The translations under genes and the position numbers were made by a program. From assembly GCA_025617745.1 (NCBI GenBank), contig CM046871.1, positions 34,355,579-34,419,578 on the forward strand: 64,000 nucleotides of DNA, in the 5' to 3' direction. Of the stretch, positions 11,147-22,705 are shown one piece after another; the stretch's first letter is position 1, and every line of letters begins with the position of its first letter. The stretch comes from Heliocidaris erythrogramma. Taxonomy: Eukaryota > Echinodermata > Echinoidea > Camarodonta > Echinometridae. Under the pieces are notes generated by a model. It was not told the origin of the DNA and did not search any database. It saw nothing but the letters and a program-made list of their open reading frames with translations.

Positions 11147-12149
11147 TTTTCTCAGTAAAATACAATCTTTTTTTTCTTTCCACCCGGCAATAAGATCCCG
11201 TATATCTTGTATGAAACAGGAACTTCTTTTATAATGCAGGCCTACCCTTCTCTTTATGATTTCCTGAAGTTCTTTGTTTCGCAACACTATATTTCTGATA
11301 ATTAAAATATATTTGTTTTTGCCTATTTTAATAAGCCTAATTCATTTCCGTTTCCCTTCCATGCTGCAACGTCATTTTACGCCCCAATTTCGCTTAAAAT
11401 TAATATAATGCTGGTAGTAATTTTTCACCTCCCCCATACACACACGCACGCACGCCCACACATATCTACATGCATCAAACTTTGTTAAAGCCAAGAATTT
11501 CCATTTCGCGATGATTCAAAAATAAAATTGCCGTCTGGGAAATCGATCACACTACTAGAAATGTTCTAAATATCGTCAAGTTTGGACGAAAATAACGTCA
11601 GCATTAGCTTGCTGGTACATGTTTTCCTTCATAGTTTTCTATTTTCTTCATTCATAATCGTAAGTATTTTGAGATCAAAATGATGCCGTACCAGGCATGA
11701 GGTAGCTCCGGAAGCGTGTGAGTACGCCATTACACAATATAATTTACATATGTTTCAGTACAAGTATTAAATGCCAATACCAGTTAAACTATACCACATA
11801 TTTCTCACATCAGTTTGCATTGCTTAAAGCCTGTTTAGAAGTTGATTACTGGTGTGGGTGGAATAGCAGTAATACTGAGATAAAACTGTTTTGATCACAA
11901 CAAATTTATTATTTAAACGTCACCAGCACTCTCCGAGATCAACCGCCAAAGCATGATCTCTAAAATCGAAGCTAATAATGCTAATAGAACGAATTAACGT
12001 AGTGCTCTTCAGTATTCACGGAATGATGACATGAGGATACACGAATACAAAAAAAATACATGAATATGATATATTATGATCATGACTATTTTCGCTCTTA
12101 CAATTTTTTATTATCATTATCATAGTTATTATTGTTAGCCTTGTTATTA

Positions 12150-12181
<32 letters not shown>

Positions 12182-12200
12182 GTAATTGTTGTTGTTAGTA
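11147..12200. other. Non-coding; ends in (ATT)n microsatellite
   Basis: No gene is visible. Positions about 12108-12195 are ATT/GTT-rich simple sequence into which the next element is inserted. Confidence 0.5.
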
Positions 12201-13306
12201 CACACAGAGAAATATTTACTTAATATTTCATTATGTAAACTTCCTTTTGTAAAATTTTTACCTAATATATGTAAAATTGTCTCAAATGAATGTTTTTATG
12301 TAGTATTTTACTAAATATTTGTAATGAATTACATTTGGCATATAATGTGTCATGCAAAATGTAAAATTTTATGTAATATTTACTTAGCACTATTTAAGTA
12401 AAATTCATTTTGCAAAAGAAATACCTATTATGTAAAATGTGTTAAGTACAAGTATTTTTTTAAAGGGAATTTTATCATGCAGATGTTATAAGTCATCATG
12501 AAGTGAAATGTTTTGTAAACTATTGTGTATAAAATACATTTTACGAATGTCAGTTGACATTAACATGATTTTGATACACAGTTACGTAAAACTGACTGAA
12601 CAAATCTTGCAAAATAACGCTGTAAGATATTTCTTTATAAAGATTTTGCAATATTGCCCTTTTCGTTAAGTTTATTTAACATGCACAATGTAATTTGTCG
12701 CCATTAAGTAAAATGTTTTGCAAACGGTTTTGTAAAAAATGCGTATTTTCGTATTTTTCCCTCAATATTGGGGAAAACACTTATATGAATATTCATGAAT
12801 TTTCAGTAGCGTATGGTTTGGGGTGGCCCGATTTTAATAACTGTCACCAAATGCATAAAAAATTATAAGGGGTATTTAATAGCTTCCACTAGACTGTATA
12901 TAATTACACACACATGTAACTAGGATAGGATAGATAAAGTAGGATAGGTTAGTTATGACCCAGAAAGACAAGCAGGTTTCATTTTTTTTGGAGGAAAAGG
13001 AAACTGGTGGGCAACTGAATTTGCCCAACATGTGTGGAATTTGTTTGTTAGGTAAAATTTACACATGAATTTTAAGTACCTATATTTAACATGACATTTT
13101 ACATAATTATCGTCGAATACTTTGTTAAGTAAATTTTACAAAAAAGTTATGGAGTTCCTATTTAACATAATTTTTTTACATAATTTTTGTAAAACATTTT
13201 GTTAAGTAAATTTTACAAAAAAGTTATGGAGTTCCTATTTAACATAATTCTTTACATAATTTTTTACATTTTTTACATTTTTTTTGGGTAAAAATTTCTC
13301 TGTGTG
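12201..13306. mobile_element. 1.1-kb foldback DNA element with TA target site
   Basis: The ends are CACACAGAGAAATATTTAC on the left and its near reverse complement on the right (TAAAAATTTCTCTGTGTG), each flanked by TA. The interior carries many direct and inverted variants of GTAAAATTTTACATAA-like words, for example ATTATGTAAAAT and AATTTTTGTAAAACATTTTG. A 50-60 bp direct duplication lies near 13125-13250. No transposase frame is present. The TA duplication is compatible with the Tc1/mariner group, but the family is not recognised. It sits inside ATT-rich simple sequence. Confidence 0.75.
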
Positions 13307-14520
13307 TATTATCATTATTATTGTTTCACTATTAAGATTTTTATAGTTACATTTACTATTATTATCATTATTCTTATTGTAATCATCACGTTGATTTATA
13401 TGGTTACATTATTAAACAATAATCATTATTATGATTATTGTCATTATCAATAATGTCACGTAATCAGTATTTGTACTTTCATCAGTACAGCAGCAACAAT
13501 ATTTTAGTTGTAATTATTAATTATTAATTGGGTCTTATTAACCCGGGGTAACCACATCAGCACATTTTGTTATTATAATGATGTAACAATAATCATATTC
13601 ATTATCTTAATTATCATGTCATTATTTATAATTATTATTATTGTTGTCACCATAATTATCATCATCATCATCATCATCATCACATATGAACTGAACTGGT
13701 GTTCTTTCTGTACAAGTACATGTGCTTTACAATAATAAGAGTATTTATATTTTCATACCAACGCTACTCTTGTACCGCAATTACTAAATCGCATCATTAT
13801 AATATCGTACCCATTATTTTCGTATTTCATCCCAGGTATAGAACATACACTCATGAAATACAATGTGTCAACGAAAGTGTGCAATCAAATAGTCTAACAC
13901 GATATCGAGAACGGAATTTCGAAATTATAATAATTATTCTCCCTCCATACAAAAGAAACGCCGCTAAAAAAGTAAAATACAAAAGAGGAAGCGGCGAAGT
14001 GAGGTGCGAAATGAAATATCGCCTAGCTCCGAAGTTCACACATGGTCCTCATCATGTAGTCATAATTCTCATTATAGACCCAAATTGGATTGACAAATTG
14101 AAGTCGTCCTCCACAAGACGGCAGATTAAAACTGGCGCGTCGTAATCTGATACAAGCGTCGAGAGCGCAAACCGTAGTATAGATTCTTAAAGACAGGAAC
14201 TCTACACAAATGCAGCGTTTAATCTAATCAGGATGGGCTCTCTTCGAAATAGAATTAAATCGTTTCATCCTTTTCCCTTACCCACAACATAGTATATTTT
14301 TTCTACTGCTTTTAACCTTCACATTGATTTAATGTTGAATTTCCCTTTCTTGCTTGCCTCTAAGTGAATCGTATGGATATATCACTGTATTTCTGACAAA
14401 AGTAATTATCTTTTAACGATATAACGTACCCAGATTTTTATTCCAATTATATGCAAACGTGATAAGGATGTTAACGCAGCGTCCTACCATATCATATGAT
14501 TTAAATCAAGGGTGGGGAGG
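13307..14520. other. ATT/CAT-rich simple sequence, then non-coding DNA
   Basis: Positions 13307-13690 are dominated by ATT, ATC and a (CAT)n run at about 13656-13681. A 148-codon open frame at 13699-14145 shows no recognisable domain and has no splice or composition support; I do not call it a gene. Confidence 0.5.
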
Positions 14521-14875
14521 GGTTGCATGTCGTTTTTTTGTTGTGGAAAGTTCATCATTTCAAAGTTTCGCTTGTCCGGGGGTACATAATTGCGAAAGGT
14601 TCGTAATTCCGAAGGTTCGTAATCTCTAAAAATGAAATATTGTTCATAATTCAAAAAAGGAAAAAAGGCTTTGTCATTCTGAAAATGAAATAGGGTTCAT
14701 AATTCCGAAGGTTCATCATCCCGAAAATGCAATAGAGCCATATTTAATTTTCGGAATTACGAACCTTGGGAATGGTGTAAACTATTTCGTTTTCGGACTT
14801 ATAAACCCCCTGGTATGAACAATTCGTGTTTCGAAAATATGGGCCCTGGGAATTATGAACCTTCGGAAAAACGAT
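14521..14875. mobile_element. Foldback element with GGTTCATAATTCCGAA words, copy 1
   Basis: The left half is full of GGTTCGTAATTCCGAA-type words and the right half carries the inverse, TTCGGAATTACGAACC. The whole is an imperfect palindrome of about 350 bp centred near 14730. The outer left end reads GGTTGCATGTCGTTTTT, matching the inverse of the right end of copy 2 at 44134 (AAAAACGACATGTAACC). The short open frame at 14815-15000 is part of the word array and not a gene. Confidence 0.7.
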
Positions 14876-14880
14876 CGCCT

Positions 14881-16440
14881 CCCCCTTCCCCTGAATTGTT
14901 TGGGGAATCGATAACGATTAACTCCACATTATCATCACAGCTACCCCTCCAGCCCCTTCCCCCGCTTCCTACACCCTTTACCCCCAAAGATTTGGGGTAA
15001 AGGGTTTTGGGATTTCGACCCATGAGTGATTAATATTTGAATCTAAGAAAATTCAGGTAAGCCGCTAGTCGTATTAGACGAGACATCGTGATGCACATTA
15101 GCCTATTTACGACCCGATAAACCACTGTTAGTATTGTTTACATTTCTAACTTAAATTAAAATATTTCATTAAATGAAATATAAAGTTCCAAAATTTAGTC
15201 GCGATTATGAAAAAGAACAAGATATTTATTCTCTCTATAGGATACAAACCGTTGAAAATTTTCCGTTTTATAATTTAGCATTTCAAAATGATATTAAGCA
15301 AAATTCCATGATCATATTCTTGTTACTTTGAATCATTGCATTGCGCAAAGTATAGGCAGTGTTTCTTTGTGTGTGAGCGTGTGCGTAGGTGTGTGTGTGT
15401 GCGCGGGGTGAATGTAGAAACGCTTCGTGTTATATGGGCGTCTGCTTAACGACGTATTCTTCTATTAACGTAATATTATTCACCTTAAAACTTCGCATAG
15501 AAGTGCCATTTAACCACAGTAAAAAATCGAATGACTTTAGAAAGCACTTTTCTGTAAGAAGACAAGTGTGATATGTGTATATTTTTGTATTATGCTCCAT
15601 TACATTAATAAACAACATTGCAGAAAGATGATAGTTGATTTGAATTAAATAATATCATATTGACCATGGCTTCGTATACCATCTAATCCTTTTCCTATAT
15701 ATATATGTGTGTGTGTGTGTATAATTTTTAATTGTAAAGTTGTTTGCAAAATACATGGAAAAACAATTATTAAACCATGTAAACAGTGGGTCTTAACATG
15801 TGTCGATTAAACATCTTTTTCTCTGCGGATTGATCTATTCTCACAGATATATGAAACTAAACACACGCCAAACATTATTTGCAATCGATGAAATAGTACT
15901 TACAAAGTGACGGCATATGGTCGATGATCAATAAACGTTTAAGGTTTGTATTTTGTGACCGAAAAAAGAATTGCGTGTCCGTGCATGTGTGTGTGTATGT
16001 GTGTGTGGTGTGTATATCCAAACCGTTACCACACACCAGTATTTGGATGAAAAACATTCTTTTAATCAGACTAAGTGACATTATAGGCTTTAAAGGTAAA
16101 CTACACTGCGGCGAAGTCAGGTTAATATTTTTTTGTAAAAAAATTAGCATCATAATAATTCAACTTCAATTTGAATAGTTGAAACCAAACAGCACGGTAA
16201 ACAAGTATGTTATTTCAAACAAGAAATACCGTTAAAATATGTATACCTAGTTTTACCAAGCTGTGCTTTTCCTTAGGGTCTCCCTTGATAATATACTGCT
16301 TGTTTCTATTGACTAATGTAAATTTTCACTTTTGACTACATTTGAATTGTTATTGATTATGATATCTCTGTTCGAAATTTTCAACGATGTATACTTTTCA
16401 ATTGTAATGTTCATGGCAGATTTCTGCAGTATTATGAAAT
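14881..16440. other. Non-coding sequence with small GT/TA repeats
   Basis: GT-rich patches occur at 15367-15406, 15699-15722 and 15985-16013. No gene or element end was found. Confidence 0.5.
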
Positions 16441-16458
16441 TCATTCATTCATTCATTC

Positions 16459-16491
<33 letters not shown>
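16441..16491. repeat. (TTCA)n then (TA)n microsatellites
   Basis: Five TTCA units followed by about 15 TA units. Confidence 0.9.
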
Positions 16492-16493
<2 letters not shown>

Positions 16494-16546
16494 AAAGAAA
16501 TATAACTATGAGACGGTCGTAGCTTTTATTATCCTCCTTTATTTGT

Positions 16547-16592
16547 GTATAAAAACACAAAATGATGGCTGACATTTACATCGGAAATACAT
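16547..16592 (+). repeat. Direct repeat, copy 1 (second copy 17064-17109)
   Basis: A ~46-bp unit starting GTATAAAAACACAAAATGAT and containing GACATTTACATCGG recurs at 17064-17109 with one substitution in the shared part. Both copies lie just downstream of TA-rich tracts. The sequence following copy 1, TTTTTAAGTACTTA, reappears at 17440-17452 after the foldback at 17145-17437. The second copy may therefore be split by that insertion. Confidence 0.7.
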
Positions 16593-16839
16593 TTCAGTTT
16601 CTTACAATTTTTAAGTACTTACCATTACAGTCACAATCATAATAATGAGTATTAATGATTATTATTATTATAATTATTGTTATTACTATTACTAACATCA
16701 TTATTGTTATTCCTTTCGTTATTATTTTTATCTTTACTATTGTTAGTAGTATAGTAGTATTGATAGTGGTATTGTTCTTATTGTTATCATTAACATCATC
16801 ATTATTATACTTGTGCATATATTTTAAAGAATAATTCAC

Positions 16840-16977
16840 TGTGTGAAAAGATACTTGCATGTCCATATATACAAATATGTTTCTGTAATAATATATTTGT
16901 ATGTCTATAAATCAATTTCTATGAATATTTGCAAACTATACAGATAATGATTGTAAATGATTACCATATGGGCAAGG

Positions 16978-16978
<1 letters not shown>
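16840..16978 (-). repeat. Inverted duplicate of 19987-20128
   Basis: The run TTTGCAAACTATACAGATAA, followed by TGATTACCATATGGGCAAGG, appears in reverse complement at 19987-20040. The flanking parts including CTGTAATAATATA and GTGTGAAAAGAT-like words also match. This is an old inverted duplication 3 kb apart, with visible divergence. Confidence 0.75.

Positions 16979-17062
<84 letters not shown>
16979..17062. repeat. (TA)n microsatellite
   Basis: Roughly 84 bp of nearly pure TA. Confidence 0.95.
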
Positions 17063-17063
<1 letters not shown>

Positions 17064-17144
17064 GTATAAAAACACAAAATGATGGCAGACATTTACATCG
17101 GAATACACATTTTTAAGTTGGAGGTTTGCATGGTGGTACTGATA

Positions 17145-17437
17145 ACGTGGAGAAGGTTTACGGTTCACCATGTGGTTAGTGACCATGTGGTTAGCAATTC
17201 TGATGACGGACAGTCAACCTGTCCGAAACGTTGAGTCTTCTCCACTCTCAGCCTTCTTATCTGGTTTACAGTCTTCTTCAGGACTTCTCATTTTCAAGAA
17301 AGATTACTTCTACACTCTCTGAATTTCTATCTCGCCTTTCCTTTTCTTCTCCTCTCAACTTTTCTCCACTTTCTTCTTCTTACTCAATAGTCCTTTTCAG
17401 GACTTACCACATCGTGAACCGTAAACCTTCTCCACGT
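17145..17437. mobile_element. Foldback with hammerhead-like core, PLE-derived?
   Basis: The ends are ACGTGGAGAAGGTTTACGGT (17145 on) and its reverse complement ending at 17437, giving ~30-bp inverted arms with one or two mismatches. The interior holds CTGATGACGG...CCGAAACGTT at 17200-17232: the hammerhead core words CTGATGA and GAAA, separated by a perfect 6-bp stem GGACAG/CTGTCC. An extra C follows CTGATGA, and no stem I pairing is visible. The interior also contains a pyrimidine-rich stretch. I infer a short non-autonomous relative of Penelope-like termini; it has no coding content. Confidence 0.5.
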
Positions 17438-17450
17438 AATTGTTAAGTAC

Positions 17451-17451
17451 T

Positions 17452-17487
<36 letters not shown>

Positions 17488-17560
17488 TATAATAATAATA
17501 ATAATAATAATTATAATAATGATGATATTTATTATTATTATTATTATTATTACTAGTATT
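17451..17560. repeat. (TAA)n / (ATT)n microsatellite
   Basis: About 110 bp of AAT and ATT units. Confidence 0.9.
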
Positions 17561-17975
17561 ATTATTGTCATTTCTATTGTTGTTGTATGGTTGTTAAAAT
17601 TAAAATCATCATTATTATCATTACACATGTGCATATGTGAAATAAATCAATGTGTGAAAAGATACACGCATATGTGTGCGTATATATATTCATGTATTAT
17701 GTATGTACTTGAAGTATGTTCATATACTACCCATCATTTGTACCATTTTTGTGTGGTATGTGTTTACGCTTGGATGAACAGGGGGCATTGTTTGAGAGAG
17801 TGAAAAAGTCAACTTGGGCCAACGTACTCCTTATGATTGTGTTGTTTGAACTAAACATTTTGAATAGGGCCATTAATTCGGTTTTGCATGCAGATACAAA
17901 TAACGCTAAAACCGTTCCAAACAAAATTAAACATGACACACATTTCAAAACACGCATACATTTTTTTTTTCTTTT

Positions 17976-18441
17976 CATAATTTTTTTATTCCTTGATTCA
18001 GAATTTCAAAATAAATATTACAATTTAAGCATGATTACACAGTATAATTCAACATGGCAATATACAATACATAATACAATTCCATAGCATGCCATTCATA
18101 AATAACCATAGTACAATTAACTGACCAAGGTATAGGTTAAAATAATAAGTGACGAATTAAGGCATATAGGGCAATTGTAACAATGATTAATTGTTACAAT
18201 AATAACTTTTTTTTCCTAATTTTTTTTTAATTCCTTAATTCAGATTTTCAAAATGAATATTACAAATTAAACAATGATTACACAATATAATTCAGCGTGG
18301 CAATAGACAATACATATAATTCCATAGCATGCCATTGACTTCATAAATAAACCATAGTGCATTTAACTGAACAAGCCTACAAGGTATAGATTAAAATCAT
18401 AGGTGACGAATTAAAGTATATAGGGCAATTGTAACAATGAA
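17976..18441 (+). repeat. Imperfect tandem duplication, period about 240 bp
   Basis: Two units (about 17976-18195 and 18211-18441) share blocks in the same order: ATTCAGA-TTTCAAAAT, GATTACACA-TATAATTCA, ATTCCATAGCATGCCATT, AGTGACGAATTAA-like, and TATAGGGCAATTGTAACAAT. Unit 2 ends just before the foldback element at 18468. No coding content was found. Confidence 0.8.
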
Positions 18442-18467
18442 TATTCTTTTTAAAACCGTTTGTAATA

Positions 18468-19447
18468 TAGGTTTTCCCGGTCAATTTCGCAGATTTGTCA
18501 TTCAATTTGATAAGGGAGTCATTCAAATTCGCGAAAAAGATCTGTGCCATGAAATTTATCATTCAAATTCATTTTGAGGTCATTCAAATTCGCGCTTCGG
18601 TCAAGACATTTAGCGTTTACATCATTCAAATTCAAATATGCGTGGGGAGCATTCAAATTCGCTACCTCGCTTGGAAGCGTCTTTTCGAGCATTCAAATTC
18701 GCACGTGGGCATTCGAATTCGTAATGAGTTCATTCAATTTAGCATGTATTTAGCGTTTGTGTGTATTTGCTCATCTATTCAAGTCGTAATGTTTAAAATA
18801 ACATGTTTTGTCATGTACAGTTGTTGCAGCTATATATATATATATATATATAGTTAGACATGAAAAAAATCAATCAAGAAAATAAATGAAAAAAAAAAAG
18901 ATTATGAAAAAAAATAAAAATCAATCAAGAAAATCTGCAATTCTGCAGGCACTATAAACGTTAGAAATGAAGAACAAAATTTCCTAGAACTAAATTTCAA
19001 AATGATGATAAATCAGAAGAAAATAAAATAGAAATAATAAATCATAAGAAAAATAAAAGAATGTTATTGACTATAGAAAAACATATAAGGAAAGAATGAA
19101 AATACCAAATAATTATCAACTGACAAAATTTACTGGAACTACATTTGATTTTGAATGCTCAACGTGTTAAGTTGAATGATCCGAAATGAAATTGAATGCT
19201 GGAATAACATTATTGCGCAATTCCCTTGCCATTCTTTGCTAAATTGAATGAACGTTTTGCGAACTAGGTGCATTTAGTGCGAATTTGATTGACAAAAACT
19301 TAGATTCAAATGACATAAATACAAATTCGAATGATATGAAAATGAATTTGAATTACAAATCGGCTGTGCGCGACCTAAATCCTTGAAATTGAATGCACGC
19401 AAAATGAAATTGACTGATGATCTTACGAAATTGACCGGGAAAACCTA
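18468..19447. mobile_element. 980-bp foldback element with CATTCAAATTCG words
   Basis: The terminal inverted repeats begin TAGGTTTTCCCGGTCAATTT, with the perfect inverse at the right end. Both ends are flanked by TAATA (18463-18467 and 19448-19452), giving a candidate 5-bp target duplication, although TA-rich context makes its length uncertain. The left arm carries about nine copies of CATTCAAATTCG-like words. The right arm carries the inverse, CGAATTTGAATG. The centre is A-rich with a (TA)n at 18831-18852. There is no transposase frame, so it is non-autonomous. Confidence 0.8.
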
Positions 19448-19665
19448 TAATATCTTGTATGTCCTCCTTCCGTCCAACATTCAAAATAAGTCCATTTTTT
19501 TAGATGTAGACTTAACTTATTTCGAGCTATTGCTTTTTTCCGTTCATTATCTTTACTTTCTAAAAGTGCATTATAGATTTCTTTCTTTGTTGGGGGCGTT
19601 CCTTTTGATCTCGCATTGTATATCATATATTTTATGAGTATAATTAAGTGGTTAATGTACATTTA

Positions 19666-19703
<38 letters not shown>

Positions 19704-21242
19704 TCTTCTCCCCCTTTTTTCACTCTCGCGTTCCACCCACCAAACACATTTAACTATGTTATATTTGTATCATATTGTAATTATATTATATTACATTATA
19801 TTATATTACAGTGTGTTGTATTATATTATATTGTGTCATGCTATATATCCATGCAATTAATGCTAATGCATCCTTGTATAGATTGAAACAACAAATGAAG
19901 CTAACATGGTGTGCACTTTATAACCTATAGATCCCCAAAGAGGCGCATGTCACCTTAAAAAGCGACACCGACTAGCTAACACGACAACCTTGCCCACATG
20001 GTAATCATTTACACTCATTATCTGTATAGTTTGCAAAAATTCATACATTATAGATTCATAGACATGCAAGTATATTATTACAGAAATAGATTTTTATAAA
20101 TATATAGACATGAAAATCTTTTCACGCAATGCAATTATTCTCGTGTACGCAAGGAAATAGAAGAAATATAAACCATAACAGCTATTTATCGATAATTGTA
20201 TTTTTCATGAAAATCGAATTGGTTTTGCAAAAGATATTCCAAGTTGATAGAAAAGTAATTCATAAGGGTTTCGTAAAAGACCGATATTGGCATGTTTCGG
20301 TGAGCGATATTTTACCAAATAATATTTTACATTAAACAGTATCTACGAGTGTGTACGATACAGATTAAAATTCATAAAACAACAGGCCCGAAGAAATAAC
20401 GGAGCCAAATCTAATATGGTATTCATCCTGGTACAAATATACAGTGAGTAAATGCGGTAGACACTCAAACGTTAATCACAACAGGCAGCGGAGCCGAAAG
20501 AAGTGAAAGTATATTAAAAATAAGAAGCGGTTTCCTTGATCGATACTATTATGAATTATCGCACAACGAAAAATGCTTGGATTTGTCTTCAATTTCCCGC
20601 GCTTGGACCGCTTCGATTTCAAATCATTTGATTGAAGTTCACGTCCTACGGCTAAAATTGTTTTGCAGAAATTGATGTATAAATACAGGGAAGTCAAATC
20701 TAATTTTGAAATCCAATCTCAGAAGCGATGCAAGCCGGAGAAGCACGACGGACGTTTATTTTTAATGGTTTTTTTTTTGTCCTCTTTCTGCACAATATGG
20801 GGGCCATCATGAGGGGAAAGAAATTTTCTATTTATATGCAGAATAACAATTTAGCATGAGTTTATGGCTCTTTTATTTTTTGTCAGAAAATAGACATCTT
20901 TGATCTTTAAAAACAAGAGCTTTGGTTTCCGGTTTCAATGGGGGAGGGGGTTATTTTAGCCTTCTTAATCTACCTTTGTAATTATTTCGTGACATGAAAA
21001 ACATGTAAACGATGTTTTGAATTACATTATATTAGCAAAAAATAATGTAAGAGAGGCGTGACAGCTCTTTTCAACAGGTTTGAATGAATTTATGAGTTAC
21101 CATGTAATAGAACAATCGAGGTCTTTATTGTAAACGTATTGTAATTCGTAGAATTTTCATATGTGTGTGTCTCATATCAGGTGTTTATCTTTGTTGTATC
21201 TAAGACAATTTAAACCGCATCGATTATGTTAAATACATTGCG

Positions 21243-21275
<33 letters not shown>
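19448..21275. other. Non-coding; microsatellites and an inverted duplicate
   Basis: It holds (CA)n at 19669-19700, TATATTACAT-like repeats at 19755-19845, and the partner of the 16840-16978 inverted duplication at 19987-20128. A (TA)n at 21247-21275 ends against the next element. No gene was found. Confidence 0.55.
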
Positions 21276-21279
<4 letters not shown>

Positions 21280-21430
21280 ACTAACGGGTACATTAAGTCG
21301 ACACCTAACAATGCAGTTTATTTCGTCATAATAGCGACCCCTACATTAGGTCGACAGTTGGTACATTAGGTCGACAGTTGAACAAAGAAAAAGAACAAAA
21401 ACTGTCCTCCTAATGTACCCGTTAGTCGTT
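21276..21430 (+). mobile_element. 155-bp MITE, family A copy 1
   Basis: The ends are GACTAACGGGTACATTA (from 21279) and the inverse TAATGTACCCGTTAGTC. TA flanks each side, within TA microsatellites. The word GGTACATTAGGTCGACAGTT occurs twice in tandem, plus variants. Copy 2 at 56857-57011 differs at only about two positions. It has no coding content. TA flanks are compatible with a Tc1/mariner-type enzyme, but the family is not recognised. Confidence 0.85.
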
Positions 21431-21589
21431 TATATATATGACTTTTCCTGATGCCTATGGCCGAAAATTCTAATATTTTCATGGTATACATTTTCCTTAC
21501 TCGCTTGTCTTGTTCCTTAACTTTGCAAGTCCGAAGCAGAACTATCATTTGTATACACACACCCACACACACACACACACGCACACACG

Positions 21590-21780
21590 TTTACATGGCT
21601 TTACTTCCGAGGACAACTATTGTTCCTCTATTGTTACTCGTCCTCGGACAGTCGACGGAATAAAGCATAAATTCATTGTTCGACGTTCGAGGACTATTGT
21701 CCGGCTTCCGAGGACCATTGTTGTCATGATTTTTTTTTTGTTCTCTGTCCGAAAATGTCCTCGGACATAATGCTAAACAC
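21590..21780 (+). repeat. Word-bearing module B, copy 1
   Basis: About 190 bp built from CCGAGGACA / TGTCCTCGGA words in both orientations, with TTTACATGGCTTTACTTCCG at the left end. It contains ACGGAATAAA at 21655-21664 and TTTTGTTCTCTGT near 21736-21748. CA-repeat sequence lies on both sides. An almost identical copy starts 391 bp downstream. Confidence 0.8.
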
Positions 21781-21807
21781 ACGCACACACACATTCACAT
21801 ACGTGGA

Positions 21808-21942
21808 CTTGTGGGGAACTCTATTCATTTCTCCTATTGTGTTTTGTACCCCACAAGCACTTCTCTTATTGTATTTTGTACCCCACAAGCATGACGGAAT
21901 AAATGGCATCACTGTGCTCTTTTGTTCTCTGTACCCCACAAG
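21808..21942 (+). repeat. Word-bearing module C
   Basis: About 135 bp starting CTTGTGGGG and ending CCCCACAAG, a 9-bp inverted repeat. TGTACCCCACAAG occurs three times inside or at the end. It contains ACGGAATAAA (21894-21903) and TTTTGTTCTCTGT, both also present in module B. It lies between the two B copies. Confidence 0.75.
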
Positions 21943-21980
21943 ACTATCTATGTAAAACCACACCCACACACACAACCAGG

Positions 21981-22148
21981 TTTACATGGCTTTACTTCCG
22001 AGGACAACTATTGTTCCTCTATTGTTACTCGTCCTCGGACAGTCGACGGAATAAAGCACAAATTCATTGTTCGACGTTCGAGGACTATTGTCCAGCTTCC
22101 GAGGACCATTGTTGTCATGATTTATTTTTTGTCCTCGGACATACTGCT

Positions 22149-22152
<4 letters not shown>
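21981..22152 (+). repeat. Word-bearing module B, copy 2
   Basis: It matches 21590-21780 over almost its full length, except for a short indel and substitutions near the T run. ACGGAATAAA is at 22046-22055. It is followed by (CA)n and (TA)n. Confidence 0.85.
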
Positions 22153-22196
<44 letters not shown>

Positions 22197-22257
22197 TTAT
22201 ATATATAAAACTCGCAAAAAATAACAATAAATAAACTGCGTAGACAAGTTAAAAATT

Positions 22258-22380
22258 GCGAATTTTCACCCTTAGGGCTTTATAAAGTATGATTTATTTT
22301 GAATGAAAAAATAAAATTAAAATTATAATGTTTTATTCAAAATAAATCATATTGGATAAAGCCTTAAGGGCGAAAATTCG
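22258..22380. repeat. Long hairpin, arms about 50 bp
   Basis: CGAATTTTC-CCCTTA-GGCTTTAT...ATGATTTATTTTGAATGAAA (22259-22309) pairs with TTTTATTCAAAATAAATCAT...AAAGCC-TTAAGGGCGAAAATTCG (22330-22380). The loop is A/T-rich and about 20 nt. Small mismatches are present. The origin is unknown; it could be a short MITE. Confidence 0.7.
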
Positions 22381-22588
22381 TGATTTTCAACATGTCTGCG
22401 GAGTTTCTTCATTTATTGTTTACGATTTACATTTCATCTCCGAGCAGAATTTCTATTTTTTCATGTATATACATGTATATGTCGCTTGTCTTTGTTCAAA
22501 ACTTACCTGCCCACGACAAAGGAATTGAGGTTGAAGATTTGTCAATCTGTCGGTCAATTAAATCTGGCGTCGCCGAAACCACTAGCCG

Positions 22589-22652
22589 TCTCCGTGGTCT
22601 AGAAAGCATTGGCGTTTTAAGCCAACGACCCGAGTTCGATTCCCGGCGGAGA
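22589..22652 (+). tRNA. tRNA-like sequence with shortened D arm (pseudo-tRNA)
   Basis: The acceptor strands TCTCCGT and GCGGAGA pair (one wobble). A 5-bp anticodon stem TTGGC/GCCAA closes the 7-nt loop GTTTTAA, so the anticodon would be TTT. The variable region is 4 nt. The T arm CCGAG-TTCGATT-CCCGG has one mismatch. Between the acceptor and anticodon stems there are only 13 nt, too few for a normal D arm. The B box AGTTCGATTCC is one base off consensus. It is therefore likely a tRNA pseudogene or SINE head rather than a working tRNA. No intron or obvious SINE body follows. Confidence 0.45.
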
Positions 22653-22705
22653 AATTTTTTCAACATTTGCAAAAAATTCAAAAAGAGATGACATCTCTGG
22701 GGAAC

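Noticed and set aside
13699..14145. 148-codon open frame
   Set aside because: No recognisable domain, AT-driven composition (Ile/Tyr/Arg rich), no splice sites or conserved context seen.
18490..18740. Evenly scattered CATTCAAATTCG words resembling a CRISPR array
   Set aside because: Spacing is irregular, words vary, inverse copies follow in the other arm and perfect terminal inverted repeats bound the whole. It is a eukaryotic foldback element.
22589..22652. Functional tRNA with anticodon TTT
   Set aside because: The D arm is too short and the T stem has a mismatch, so it is reported only as tRNA-like.
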